64,000 nt of DNA from Pedobacter metabolipauper (GCF_004362715.1 NZ_SNYC01000003.1:993601-1057600); one strand, 5' to 3'; positions 52,742 to 62,119 are shown, numbered from the stretch's first letter. Numbers and translations: made by a program. Notes: generated by a model from the sequence alone, not told the origin.

Positions 52742-54217
52742 TTAAGAGATCTCGTGCATGGTTTCTTTTAAACTTGAATAGAGCTTTTTAAAGATGCTAA
52801 AATTCCTTGAATATAATGCAGTGCGGACTGGGTTTGGCTCAATGGTTTTTGAGTTTAAATGCTTAGCATCCGGATATTTATCCAGTTCACCAACAGCTTT
52901 CATTGTCAGAAATGCTGCACCAATGGCAGATGCATCGGCAGTTTCTAACAATACAAGCCTTTTGCCTGTCAGATCTGCCAGTAACTGGGTCCAAACGGCA
53001 GACCGTGTAAATCCACCATTAATATATACCGTATCAATTGAAGGGGCACTTTCTGCCACTGCATCAAAAACATCTTTCATTGCATAACAAATCCCTTCCA
53101 GTACAGCCCTGGAAAAATGTGCCTTACGGTGAATCAATTTAACCCCAAAAAAGGCCCCGCAGCTTTCGCTATCCCAGATTGGTGCACGTTCTCCGGTTAG
53201 ATAAGGTAAGAAAATCAATCCTTCACTTCCTGCCGGCACGGTTTCTATCTGATGAAATAGTTCATCATAATCCGAACTTTTAAGTTCCTGTTCAACAGCA
53301 GTCTTTAACCACCACTGCAATGCGATACCTCCATTATTGATTGGTCCGCCGCAAATAAACGTTTCCTCATCCAATATATAGCTAAACGTCATTGCCTGTT
53401 CATTCGGCAATGGATAAGTACTCGCAATTCTAACGGCACCACTTGTGCCTATGGTCATCACTGCTGCACCTGGCCTTACTGCCCTGCTCCCTAAATTGGC
53501 TAAGCAACCATCACTGGCACCAATGATAAAAGGAATACCAGCTTCTAAAAAACCAAGTCCATCATGAGGTTCTACCGTAATTCTCTGGTAACTCGTTGCC
53601 ACCGGACTGGAAAGTTGTTGTTCTGTTATTCCGGCTGCAGAAAGGGCACCAGTATACCACATCCGTCCGGTAACATCAAACAGTCCGGTACATGAGGCAA
53701 TGGAATGATCAATCTCAAACTCTTTAAATATTTTGTACCATATAAATTCCTTTATTCCTATAAACTTATGGGTTTTAAGAAAAAGTTCAGGTTCATGTTC
53801 AGAGATCCAGATCAGCTTACACAACGGCGACATGGCATGGAGTGGCGTTCCGGTAACTTTATAAATGGCCTGCCCCTGTGCTGAAGATCTTAATTTAACA
53901 GCTATTTCGGAACTTCTGGCATCAGCCCAGGTCATCATCGGTGCCAATGCATTCCCGGCTTCATCCACAGCAACCAAACTGTGCATTGCACTGCTTAAAC
54001 CTATAGCTATGGGCTGTAAAGTCATCTTCTTCAGAAGTTCTTCTAAACAGGCTTTAAATGCAGTCCAGATCTGATCCGCATCTTGTTCATGGTATCCTGG
54101 CTTCAAGCTTTCATACCCGTACATAACCTGGGTAGTTTCCAATGAATTGCCTTCCAGATCAACTGCAACAGCCTTTACACTGCCTGTACCAATATCAACT
54201 CCTAAAACGTATTTCAT
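52742..54217 (-). CDS. gntK: gluconokinase, FGGY family
   Basis: 491 residues of the FGGY carbohydrate kinase fold: N-terminal VLGVDIGTGSVKAVAVD (phosphate 1 motif), GYHEQDADQIW, the mid-protein MTWADARSSEIA with the catalytic-type Asp in GASDGCL, and the second half's MTIGTSGAVR and YINGGFTRSAVWTQLLADLTG signature. It is longer than the P-loop type GntK of E. coli. It makes 6-phosphogluconate. Coupling to the GntP permease gene supports the gluconate assignment. Confidence 0.85.
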   Translation of the reverse strand: MKYVLGVDIGTGSVKAVAVDLEGNSLETTQVMYGYESLKPGYHEQDADQIWTAFKACLEELLKKMTLQPIAIGLSSAMHSLVAVDEAGNALAPMMTWADARSSEIAVKLRSSAQGQAIYKVTGTPLHAMSPLCKLIWISEHEPELFLKTHKFIGIKEFIWYKIFKEFEIDHSIASCTGLFDVTGRMWYTGALSAAGITEQQLSSPVATSYQRITVEPHDGLGFLEAGIPFIIGASDGCLANLGSRAVRPGAAVMTIGTSGAVRIASTYPLPNEQAMTFSYILDEETFICGGPINNGGIALQWWLKTAVEQELKSSDYDELFHQIETVPAGSEGLIFLPYLTGERAPIWDSESCGAFFGVKLIHRKAHFSRAVLEGICYAMKDVFDAVAESAPSIDTVYINGGFTRSAVWTQLLADLTGKRLVLLETADASAIGAAFLTMKAVGELDKYPDAKHLNSKTIEPNPVRTALYSRNFSIFKKLYSSLKETMHEIS

Positions 54218-54256
54218 AATTACAGTTGCAATACGTACTAAGCTATGAAATTAAAT

Positions 54257-55483
54257 TTATTCTTGTTCCCCATCATTTTCGGGTACCAGTTCTTCCCAGT
54301 AATCCTTAGCCTTTTCAAACCGGACCTGAAACTCAGGAAGGTTATAATACTTATTCCGCTTAAATTCATTCTTATAGATATCATTGTAATCCCTAAGATA
54401 GACGCGGCCCATGAATTTAAGATCATCGGACTTAGCGCCATTCTGATACCTGAACCTTTCTCCAAAATTTACCAGGCAGGCAATGATCTTACTCTTTTGA
54501 GCATTGTTAATGTTGAATGGTTTCTTCTCATAATCGAGAAAATAGTTCAAATAAGCGTTCAGATCATTCAGGTACTTTGTTTTTTCAGCCTCATTCATGG
54601 AATTAATAACCTCAAATGTTTTACTATGGATAGAAATACTCTGGTCGCAATTTTTCATCCAGATCAACTTCCCAAAATCATCTTCGTCTCCGGCTTTCAA
54701 AGAACTGGCTTCCAGTACCCATTTCAGCAATTCCGGATCATCGGTGTACCCAAATGTTTTTACAAGGGCAGTCATAAATTCAGGCTCATTTTTCCTTAAC
54801 CAGGCTCCATGTGTTTTACTTGCATTAAAAAGATAGCTGTTTTGAGCCACCAATCGCTGGATATTCATTTTACGTTGTTCCTTCAGATCTGTAATATCTT
54901 TCCAATGTGGTATTTCCATTGAATTTCCCAGATCAGGATTCTTTTTAAGAATTTTTAAATCTTCTATTTGATTTAGTTCCGGAAATTTGGATTGGTAATC
55001 CAGCAGTTCCGGGATGGCATACAATTCTGTAATAAAGTAATTGTTCTTGATTACATATAAGCCGTTAGCGATTACTTTTACTCTGGAATAAATGGGTTCT
55101 TTAGCACATGCATCATTAAAATCGACATATAGCTGCTTTGAAATAGAATTACTGACCGTACGTTTAAAGATACGCTGTATGGCCGCATTAAATTCTTCTT
55201 TAGCTGGAAATATATAGCCGCTTTTTTCCAGTTCATGACGTACAATTGGTACAATAGCCTGCAAATCCTTTTCTGTATACTGATGGGATTCGTATTCATC
55301 ACCACCGGTTTCTTTCCCGTCTGCAAGCTGGGCGGTTAATACTTCTTTTAATAGGGTATCGTTCTGTTTGGTATTAGTAACTGCTGAATCACCTGTAATT
55401 TTGTGATCATTATTATTCCCCTTACCCCGACAGGATGCAAAGATCAGTACTGTAATAAAAAGTATGGCGTTAACTCTGTTCAT
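54257..55483 (-). CDS. lipoprotein of unknown function
   Basis: The ATG at 55483 (MNRVNAILF) gives a good signal peptide with lipobox IFASC; an ATG at 55498 is also possible. The mature protein (about 390 residues) is mostly helical and charged, with an Asp/Glu-rich C-terminus. No family was recognised. It lies 39 bases upstream of the gluconokinase gene on the same strand but has no evident sugar role. Confidence 0.6.
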   Translation of the reverse strand: MNRVNAILFITVLIFASCRGKGNNNDHKITGDSAVTNTKQNDTLLKEVLTAQLADGKETGGDEYESHQYTEKDLQAIVPIVRHELEKSGYIFPAKEEFNAAIQRIFKRTVSNSISKQLYVDFNDACAKEPIYSRVKVIANGLYVIKNNYFITELYAIPELLDYQSKFPELNQIEDLKILKKNPDLGNSMEIPHWKDITDLKEQRKMNIQRLVAQNSYLFNASKTHGAWLRKNEPEFMTALVKTFGYTDDPELLKWVLEASSLKAGDEDDFGKLIWMKNCDQSISIHSKTFEVINSMNEAEKTKYLNDLNAYLNYFLDYEKKPFNINNAQKSKIIACLVNFGERFRYQNGAKSDDLKFMGRVYLRDYNDIYKNEFKRNKYYNLPEFQVRFEKAKDYWEELVPENDGEQE

Positions 55484-55594
55484 AGATAGGATAAACATTG
55501 CTTTTTAACTTAATGTTTTACAATTTCAATAAACAAACAATTAAACAACACGTAATTTAAATAAAAGCCAGCCAAACTATAATTTAATGCCATT

Positions 55595-55631
55595 AAAAAA
55601 GCCCTCAAAAAGTTAGACACTTTTTGAGGGC
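55595..55631 (-). terminator. strong intrinsic terminator after the CDGSH gene
   Basis: Perfect 13-base stem GCCCTCAAAAAGT (55601-55613) / ACTTTTTGAGGGC (55619-55631), loop of 5, then a T6 run on the minus strand (55600-55595). It ends transcription from the CDGSH gene at 55730. Confidence 0.9.
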
Positions 55632-55729
55632 AAGCATTCAAGTTACGGGGCTTCTTATTAATGTACAAATATTGATCTCAGACCTGATTTGAAATCATTT
55701 CCTAATCATCAATTGTTTTATTAATAGAA

Positions 55730-55954
55730 TTAAACTTTTTTTGGAGGAAGATCAAAAGCAATTGCTTCGTGTTCAAAATGGCCATTGTGTGCACCATCGC
55801 AAAAAGGTTTATTTTTAGAAAGTCCGCAACGGCAAATGGACAGTACTGTTCTGCCCTGAAGTCCGTACTCATTTCCATTTCTATCAACGATTTCAAAATC
55901 GCCTTCTATCTTTACCGAGCCGTTATTATTGATTGTAAGTTTTGTTTTCGACAT
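55730..55954 (-). CDS. CDGSH iron-sulfur protein
   Basis: 74 residues with the [2Fe-2S]-binding CDGSH signature: CRC...PFCDGAH (C-x-C-x2-S-x3-P-x-C-D-G-x-H), where three Cys and one His bind the cluster. A short N-terminal beta region (LTINNNGSVKIEGDFEIVD) precedes it. It is the size of bacterial mini-CDGSH proteins, cytosolic, of unclear redox role. It is monocistronic with a strong terminator. Confidence 0.95.
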   Translation of the reverse strand: MSKTKLTINNNGSVKIEGDFEIVDRNGNEYGLQGRTVLSICRCGLSKNKPFCDGAHNGHFEHEAIAFDLPPKKV

Positions 55955-56039
55955 GTACTCTTTATTTTCAACAAAATTACATCATTGAAATGATGGTCTG
56001 GGAATTCATTATAATTTAGAAACATTCCTTAAAGCGGAC

Positions 56040-56387
56040 CTAAATGATTAAAAATCCCCTGATCTTATTTATAACCATCCCATTGGCTATGCTAATCATA
56101 TAATTGCCTGTTTCCATAAAGCTCAGCACCTGCCAGTTTAGATCTGCTCCAGGTATGCTCTGGTGGAGAATGTGCCGGCCAGCTAACGAGGGTATTAATT
56201 TCAAATGATCTCCCAGTCCCAGACCTGTTACTTTTACAAAGGCTTCTTTGCGTGTCCATAAGGTAAAAAACCGGTCTAAAGAGTTTTCTTCTTCAACATA
56301 ATCAATTTCTTCCGCACTAAAAGTATCCGCTATAATCTCCTGATAACCAAATGCAGGATCTATATATTCTACAATAGCAGGCAGCAA
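56040..56387 (-). pseudogene. 5'-truncated 4'-phosphopantetheinyl transferase
   Basis: The 115 residues match only the C-terminal half of Sfp-type transferases: FSAEEIDYV and the catalytic FFTLWTRKEAFVKVTGLGLGDHL. Homologues of about 200-230 residues carry before this a His/Ser motif and GxDxE, whose Asp binds Mg2+. Here the sequence begins at MLPAIVEYIDPAF, so it is cut right at that motif, the Asp reads as Ile, and nothing upstream (56388-56520) encodes the missing half in any frame I could see. It is probably an inactive remnant. Confidence 0.7.
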
Positions 56388-56521
56388 TCAAAATAACAGG
56401 CAGGAAAAAATGTGGTTATAAAAATTACGATTGTACAAACTGACATTGTGACCATACAAACAAATTAACCCTTAGTTATGTTGTCTTGTTATAATTATTA
56501 TCCGAATCTTAACTTACGCAT

Positions 56522-56950
56522 ATGCAGGACAAAATTTTTCTCTCTAAAGAAGTTGCCGATGGTGAATACCAGGGCCTATTGGAATTTTTGCTGGAAGACC
56601 TTAAACTTTTTAAGCGCAATTTCTTTTTTTCCATTAAACATGTCGAAACTGGTGAATCTCACGAATATTATACCAGGTATTTTGAACATCAGTACCAGGA
56701 TCAATTGCTAAGGCTGTTTGATGCCAACGACTTTGAAGGCATGTTAGCCATCCCTATGGGTGAATACGGCAAATGTGCTACACAGCTGGAAGCACGTTAC
56801 TTAAAATCAGGAAAACTTGTTGGCTTGCAGGTTATTGAAGCACGTCCACATGAAGATGGCAGGTATGTTTCGTTAACTCCTGCTAAAGTGTTTGTTGATG
56901 AAGAGGGACAGAAAATATTAAATGTGACCAAACAATTGAGACAAGACTAG
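56522..56950 (+). CDS. small cytosolic protein of unknown function
   Basis: 142 residues, no signal peptide or membrane part. It opens with an amphipathic helix (GEYQGLLEFLLEDLKLFKRNF) and continues with alternating strands (FFSIKHVETGESHEYYTRYF). No family was recognised. It is divergent from the transferase remnant and ends at a long bidirectional hairpin (56955). Confidence 0.6.
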   Translation: MQDKIFLSKEVADGEYQGLLEFLLEDLKLFKRNFFFSIKHVETGESHEYYTRYFEHQYQDQLLRLFDANDFEGMLAIPMGEYGKCATQLEARYLKSGKLVGLQVIEARPHEDGRYVSLTPAKVFVDEEGQKILNVTKQLRQD

Positions 56951-56954
56951 CCTT

Positions 56955-56992
56955 TACCTGATCATCCCAATTCAGATTGGGATGATCAGGTA
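56955..56992. terminator. 17-base perfect hairpin between convergent genes
   Basis: TACCTGATCATCCCAAT (56955-56971) pairs exactly with 56976-56992 around a TCAG loop. It has no strong U-tract on either side, but its place 5 bases after one gene and 21 bases from the convergent DsbA-like gene's stop fits a two-way terminator. Confidence 0.65.
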
Positions 56993-57013
56993 ACCTATAG
57001 ATCCATTTCAGCG

Positions 57014-57529
57014 CTATTGTGTACTTTCTTTGAGCATTGCCATAAGATCTTCTGCCCCACCATCAAATTTTTGTCCGTTAACAAAAAAGGATGGGGTTCC
57101 GTTTACGCCGCTTCGTACACCGCTTTCAAAATCATCTTCTACCTTTTTAACTGTACTTTCCGCCTCCAGATCAATCTGAAACTGATCTACATCCAGTCCA
57201 ATCTGCTCTGCTAAGCTGAATAAATATGCATCACTTAACTGCTGCTGGTTTTCAAAAATAGCATCGTGCATTTCCCAAAACTTATCCTGACGGGCAGCCG
57301 CTTCTGCAGCCTGTGCTGCCACCATAGCAAAGCGATGTGCCTCCTGTAAAGGAAAATTCCGGAATACAAATAGAATCTGATCGCCAAACGTATCTTCAAT
57401 CTGTTTGAGGATGGGATAAGCTGCACCACAATACGGGCACTGATAGTCACCATACTCAACAATCTCAATGGATGCTTTATGACCTCCTTGTTTATGGTCT
57501 GCCTGACCTATAGCTGGTTTTAACGACAT
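57014..57529 (-). CDS. DsbA-family thioredoxin-fold protein
   Basis: 171 residues with a thioredoxin fold and helical insert: active site CPYC in YGDYQCPYCGAAYP, the helical part with FRNFPLQEAHRFAMVAAQAAEAA, and cis-Pro in GTPSFFVNGQ. There is no signal peptide, so unlike classical DsbA it should be cytosolic; the family includes cytosolic FrnE-like oxidoreductases. It follows the peroxiredoxin by 9 bases, suggesting joint work in oxidative stress. Confidence 0.85.
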   Translation of the reverse strand: MSLKPAIGQADHKQGGHKASIEIVEYGDYQCPYCGAAYPILKQIEDTFGDQILFVFRNFPLQEAHRFAMVAAQAAEAAARQDKFWEMHDAIFENQQQLSDAYLFSLAEQIGLDVDQFQIDLEAESTVKKVEDDFESGVRSGVNGTPSFFVNGQKFDGGAEDLMAMLKESTQ

Positions 57530-57538
57530 AAGTTATTT

Positions 57539-57997
57539 CTATTTAGTAAGTTCTTCCAGTGCATCTAATATACCATCAGCACCGGGATTAATAGCCGTTG
57601 GTGATAAGTAACTCCATGCAATTATACCATCTTTGTCAATAACAAATAAAGCCCTTTTACTTTCTCCTGCCTTTTCATCGTAAACACCGTATGCTTTGGA
57701 AACGGCACCCTTAGGCTCAAAGTCAGACAATAATGGAAAATGCAGCTTGCGGTCCTGCTCAAATGCGAGGTGACACCATTTACTGTCTACCGAAACACCC
57801 ATGATATCTGCATTGTATTTATTAAAGAACTTTAACATCTCGTTGTACAGTGCCATTTGATCACTGCATACCGGGCTCCAATCTGCCGGATAAAACGCAA
57901 GGATTACATTTTTACCTTTAAATTCACTCAGTTTAATCTTTTGATCAGGTGTGGCATACAATTCAAATTCCGGCGCTTTATCTCCTGCTTTTAACAT
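57539..57997 (-). CDS. AhpC/TSA-family peroxiredoxin
   Basis: 152 residues: PxxxT/SxxC-type active site FYPADWSPVCSDQ with the peroxidatic Cys, and the fold KAPEFELYATPDQKIKLSEFKGKNVILAF at the start. No obvious second (resolving) Cys in the usual C-terminal position, so 1-Cys or atypical. It reduces peroxides, likely using the DsbA-like or another thiol partner. First of a two-gene operon. Confidence 0.9.
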   Translation of the reverse strand: MLKAGDKAPEFELYATPDQKIKLSEFKGKNVILAFYPADWSPVCSDQMALYNEMLKFFNKYNADIMGVSVDSKWCHLAFEQDRKLHFPLLSDFEPKGAVSKAYGVYDEKAGESKRALFVIDKDGIIAWSYLSPTAINPGADGILDALEELTK

Positions 57998-58079
57998 AAA
58001 TAGACTTTTATAAATTTAGGGTAATATAGCCTTTTCATAATTCAACAGCAATTCAAATGACTATTTTTCTATTTCAGAA

Positions 58080-58370
58080 TTAAATAGCCGCACTTTTAAA
58101 GCCAAGCCTGATTTCTTGTTCAATTTGATCAGTATCCAGTTTCAGGACATTAGAAGTAAACTTTTCAATACTAAACATCCCTTTAGCGGTGATCACAAAT
58201 GTATCTTCCGGGTCATTAAAAAAGCCATCCGGAATTGGATATTTTGAATCTAAAATAGCAACAACTGCATCCTTCGATTCCCAATACCCATATTCCGTTG
58301 ACCAAACTTCAGTTGAGGCGCTGTTAGTATCTTGTTTAGTTATAGTCAAATTGATAATTACTAGAGGCAT
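58080..58370 (-). CDS. small protein of unknown function
   Basis: 96 residues, acidic, cytosolic, with beta strands and a C-terminal helix (LDTDQIEQEIRLGFKSAAI). No family was recognised. It stands alone between the peroxiredoxin unit and the two-component system. The 242-base gap on its upstream side holds no gene I can see. Confidence 0.5.
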   Translation of the reverse strand: MPLVIINLTITKQDTNSASTEVWSTEYGYWESKDAVVAILDSKYPIPDGFFNDPEDTFVITAKGMFSIEKFTSNVLKLDTDQIEQEIRLGFKSAAI

Positions 58371-58612
58371 ATTTTATTCATTGATAATTGCACCTATGCT
58401 TTTCAGGTTTTCAGCGTATACTTTGTCATCATTTTATAGCTTCGATGACATGATCTAAATTCCATATTTATGGAGTTACCTGTATGAGTGGAATTACCCG
58501 TTTAATAAATCAGGTAGTTCTACCTGGTCTGACTAAGGATATTGGGGAAGATCAATCGATCAGAATTGGCATTGTATAAGAAAAGAAAGCTAAACAGAAG
58601 TTAGCTGAGCGG

Positions 58613-59287
58613 CTAAAGCAGCAGTTGAAACAAATCGTGCTTTAGTGCAAACATCACCAGGCCCGCTGTATTTTTGGAGTTGGTTTTTAGCAGCAAATTA
58701 TTTCGGTGCCCTTCAACCGTACGGATGCTTAAATAAAGTTTATCGGCAATCTCTGCACTGTTATATTCTTTACAGATCAGTTCCAGAATCTCTTTTTCAC
58801 GTTTGGTTAGTTCTTCCAGAACCGCATTAAACCCTTTTATCTTTTTTATGGTTTGAGAGGTAGTCTGCCGGATCGCATGGAGAACCTCGCCCGTCATGTA
58901 AAATCCATTTTTATGGACTGAATCTATGGCTGTAAATAACTCAGCAGCATCACAATTTTTGTTCAAATAAGCACAAGCACCAGAATTGATCATTTTCGCG
59001 ATTAAGCGGTCTTGTTTATATACAGACAGAATAATCACCTTAATAGCAGGAAAGTCGCTTCGCAGGATTTCTGTAAGTTCCATTCCATTTAAACCGGGCA
59101 TGTTAATATCAATAAGTGCAATATCTGGCAGCAGCTCCATGGCTTTAATCTTTTCTAAAAACGTTTTTCCATTGTCCTCTTCCAGCAGGATCCTGATATT
59201 AACCTGAATAGAGAGTAAAGCGTGCAGGCTTTCCCGAAAAAGGTGCTGGTCTTCAGCAATTGCAATATGAATCTTCTCCTTAGGCAT
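58613..59287 (-). CDS. NarL/FixJ-family response regulator
   Basis: The ATG at 59287 is chosen: it begins the receiver directly (KIHIAIAEDQHLFRESL), whereas the longer frame to 59350 would add an unrelated stretch inside the kinase gene. Phospho-acceptor Asp in IALIDINMPGLNG; output LuxR-type HTH (LTKREKEILELICKEYNSAEIA, then RTVEGHRNNLLLKT). It overlaps the end of the kinase gene by 8 bases. A true cognate pair. Confidence 0.95.
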   Translation of the reverse strand: MPKEKIHIAIAEDQHLFRESLHALLSIQVNIRILLEEDNGKTFLEKIKAMELLPDIALIDINMPGLNGMELTEILRSDFPAIKVIILSVYKQDRLIAKMINSGACAYLNKNCDAAELFTAIDSVHKNGFYMTGEVLHAIRQTTSQTIKKIKGFNAVLEELTKREKEILELICKEYNSAEIADKLYLSIRTVEGHRNNLLLKTNSKNTAGLVMFALKHDLFQLLL

Positions 59288-60074
59288 GAACAGGAATTTT
59301 AATCTCCATACTAAACCCAAAAGCAGCTTTGCCAATATTGGATGAGGCATTCAAAAGACCAAGCCTGCTTTCAATATTCTGCATCCCTCTCCCCTTTTTC
59401 AGAGAATCACTTGTGTTTAATCCTTTTCCATTGTCCTGGTAATTAAGAGACACCGCACCATGCTCAATGGCAATTAAAAATATGACTTCTGTGGCATCTG
59501 CATGTTTTATCGTATTTGTGATCAGCTCTTCAACAATACGATAAATGGATAATGCCGGGTTCAGCTCAAAACCATTAAGGACAGTTTCTGCATCATTGTT
59601 AAAATCTACAGTAATGTGGTCTGCATGGTTAAACGAATCACAAAGTTCTTCCAGGGCCTCTGAAAGCGTATTCAGCGTAAAAACTTCCGGAGATAGGTTA
59701 TGAGAGATGTTCCTTACTTTTTTGATGGTTTGATCGATACTTTTTCTGGTAGATTGCTTAAATTCCAATAAAGAATCTACACTGTATGGTATCCGGAGAA
59801 AACGCTCAATGATCAGGTTTAAATTGGAAAGTGCAGCACCAACATCATCATGCAAATCCCTTCCAATACGAATTCGTTCTGCATCCTGTGATTCAATAAC
59901 TGACCGTAATAATAGTTTTTGATGCAGCAGTTCATTATGCTGGATCTGCTCACGTTGTGCCAGCAATTTTTTCTGACTGCGCAGCAACAGCATCACAAAT
60001 GAAAGTACCAGGATAAATGTACCGGTAATGGCTATAATGAGCAGTACATAAAAGTTATCTGTCAGCTTTTGCAT
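59280..60074 (-). CDS. sensor histidine kinase (HisKA_3/NarX-like)
   Basis: One N-terminal transmembrane helix (about 8-30), a coiled coil, then HisKA_3 with phospho-acceptor His in IGRDLHDDVGAALSNL, and HATPase_c with IVEELITNTIKHADA (N box) and GKGLNTSDSLKKGRGMQNIESR (G boxes). No periplasmic sensing domain is present, so sensing may come from the membrane protein encoded just upstream, whose end overlaps this start by 20 bases. Confidence 0.95.
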   Translation of the reverse strand: MQKLTDNFYVLLIIAITGTFILVLSFVMLLLRSQKKLLAQREQIQHNELLHQKLLLRSVIESQDAERIRIGRDLHDDVGAALSNLNLIIERFLRIPYSVDSLLEFKQSTRKSIDQTIKKVRNISHNLSPEVFTLNTLSEALEELCDSFNHADHITVDFNNDAETVLNGFELNPALSIYRIVEELITNTIKHADATEVIFLIAIEHGAVSLNYQDNGKGLNTSDSLKKGRGMQNIESRLGLLNASSNIGKAAFGFSMEIKIPVHA

Positions 60075-60705
60075 AAATGAAGGCGAGCGTAAATAATGAA
60101 TACATGATTAAAACTAAAGTTGCATGGATGTTCCAAATGATCATTTTCAACTCATACTTAACCAGGTAGCTAATATAATTTGAGAATGTAAAATGAAAAA
60201 AACTCCCGGAGAAATAGATCAAAAAACCAACTACCGCCAGTGTCACAGAATAACTTCTAAATACATTTGGACTGGAATCCAGTACCTCTTTAAAGTAAAT
60301 CATACAAAAAATGATAATGATGATCGCTTCGAATGCCCGGGTATACGAATTAAACATGAACACGCTTTCAAAGCATATAAAATTTATAATGCAGAAAACC
60401 GGGAATAACCATTTAATACCATAAATTGACCATACTGCTTTTTTGCCCGTAATCACGATGGAGAAGAATCTCAATACCAATACCAGTTCCAATATGGTAT
60501 ACAAATGAAGAACCGGCATATTATTAATTCCATTAAATGCCAGTACAGATGCAATTACATTAATAACTCCCGCAAACAAGATGTATACGAATAATGATTT
60601 TAAAGCACGGTTGCTATACCGGGCATTAATTTTCGCAGTTATTATAGGAACTAGTATAGATCCGGGGACAATAACTCCTTGATAAATATAAGACCAGGAA
60701 GCCAT
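60055..60705 (-). CDS. polytopic membrane protein, likely sensor partner of the kinase
   Basis: 216 residues with about seven hydrophobic segments (for example LKSLFVYILFAGVINVIASV and IIIIIFCMIYF), no known domain. It overlaps the kinase gene by 20 bases, so the two are translationally coupled. Since the kinase itself lacks a sensing domain, this protein may supply it. No family was recognised. Confidence 0.6.
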   Translation of the reverse strand: MASWSYIYQGVIVPGSILVPIITAKINARYSNRALKSLFVYILFAGVINVIASVLAFNGINNMPVLHLYTILELVLVLRFFSIVITGKKAVWSIYGIKWLFPVFCIINFICFESVFMFNSYTRAFEAIIIIIFCMIYFKEVLDSSPNVFRSYSVTLAVVGFLIYFSGSFFHFTFSNYISYLVKYELKMIIWNIHATLVLIMYSLFTLAFIYAKADR

Positions 60706-60727
60706 GACGTCAGAACGGTTGGTTAAA

Positions 60728-61144
60728 CTAAATATTTGAGTTTAGGGGATTGTCTTTAGCGCAACTATCCGGACAAGGCATTGTAAAATCATAAATTGAT
60801 GATTTATCTTCTTCAGATTCAGCGTTCTTGTTGTCATTGTAGAAGTCTTCAGTTAGCGTAGCAGGAACAATGAACAGCTTAAGATCAGACGATCCGATCT
60901 GCTGCTGCGTGTTAGACACACCAATATATGCCCTTGCGCCTGTAACACCGCAATCGCTATAAAGATTTACAAGGGCCTTCAAATCTTCCATAGGAATAAA
61001 AAAAGCCTTTACAAGATTTGCAGACTCATGTAGTTTTTCGAAGTGCAGTTCACGCCATGCGCGTGTTGCCTCGCTGGCCTCTTTAATTGGTACCCTGTTT
61101 CCTGCCAGCTTTTCGTATAAAGATTCATCTTTTTGAGTTTCCAT
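60728..61144 (-). CDS. small protein of unknown function upstream of the two-component operon
   Basis: 138 residues, cytosolic, ending in a cysteine pair within MPCPDSCAKDNPLN, which could bind a metal or form a thiol switch. No family was recognised. It is 22 bases upstream of the membrane-protein gene on the same strand, so it probably belongs to the same four-gene operon (unknown protein, membrane protein, kinase, regulator). Confidence 0.6.
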   Translation of the reverse strand: METQKDESLYEKLAGNRVPIKEASEATRAWRELHFEKLHESANLVKAFFIPMEDLKALVNLYSDCGVTGARAYIGVSNTQQQIGSSDLKLFIVPATLTEDFYNDNKNAESEEDKSSIYDFTMPCPDSCAKDNPLNSNI

Positions 61145-61274
61145 AACGGTGTTAATTTAGGTGTGATAAGCATGAACAAGTTAAATAAAAAAATATTTAT
61201 TCTATCATAAATTATCAATTATTGTATTTAAAAAAATAATTATACCCATAGAACAATACACCAGCAATCAACAC

Positions 61275-61979
61275 TTATTTTTTAGCTGTTTTTTTCTCAA
61301 TGGCATCCATTCTTTGCAGTAACTGTGTAATCACTTTATCCTTTTCAATAAGGTATAGACTCAATTCTTCCACCTGTTTAACTAATTTCTTATTCATTTC
61401 GCCAAGCGATATACCTTCAGTTTCTACTTCTTTAGCAGATGGCATATCCGGCAAATGTTTATATGCTTTAATGTAATACTCAAGCTCCGGTAGTGTTCTG
61501 ATTTTATAATCATTTTCAAATACAAAATCGGGCCAATTGGCAACCTCCACTTTAATTTCTTTAGACCGGATTGTCCCATTTACTGCAAGTTTATCTGCAG
61601 GATTGCTGATGCCTATTCCAACATTTCCATTGTAAAGCCAGCTCATCGCTAATTGATCTGGGATATCAGATTGATTATTATAGCTGTTTATATATAACTC
61701 CAGTTTAGAGCCCCAAAAGGATGGTCCGCCATGTCCAACTCTAAATTCTGCAGATTCGCTGTAAGAATTACCAGGTGTCCCTGATCTTGATAACTTAAAC
61801 ACGGACTGTGTTGGGGCAACAACCCCTGCAGGTTTACTATCCGCCGATAAATTAACATGCAAAGGTACGAGAGGTGAAGTTACCCCTACTCCTGCATTTC
61901 CAGTGCTGTTAAGTGTGTTTTGTGCCATTATCGCTTGTGCAGATAATAGAAAGATCGCTAATAAAGATTTTAATTTCAT
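61275..61979 (-). CDS. secreted tail-fibre-like (TMF-type) protein with C-terminal coiled coil
   Basis: A signal peptide ending AIMAQ; repeated beta segments such as NAGVGVTSPLVPLHV and NVGIGISNPADKLAVNGTIRSKEIKV, the pattern seen in fibre and TMF-type proteins of Bacteroidota; then PELEYYIKAYKHLPDMPSAKEV and a coiled coil (MNKKLVKQVEELSLYLIEKDKVITQLLQ). Similar C-termini occur in many secreted structural proteins of this phylum. It may be a surface fibre; function unknown. Confidence 0.7.
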   Translation of the reverse strand: MKLKSLLAIFLLSAQAIMAQNTLNSTGNAGVGVTSPLVPLHVNLSADSKPAGVVAPTQSVFKLSRSGTPGNSYSESAEFRVGHGGPSFWGSKLELYINSYNNQSDIPDQLAMSWLYNGNVGIGISNPADKLAVNGTIRSKEIKVEVANWPDFVFENDYKIRTLPELEYYIKAYKHLPDMPSAKEVETEGISLGEMNKKLVKQVEELSLYLIEKDKVITQLLQRMDAIEKKTAKK

Positions 61980-62119
61980 TTTAAGGTTCTAAATTTTAAT
62001 GAAATATACTGTATAATTATTTTAATAATTGCAAAATCGCAATTACACTATAAAAATGTCATACTACCCCCTTTTGGTTTATGTGATTATACGCTATATT
62101 TATCTTATTAATATTGAAA

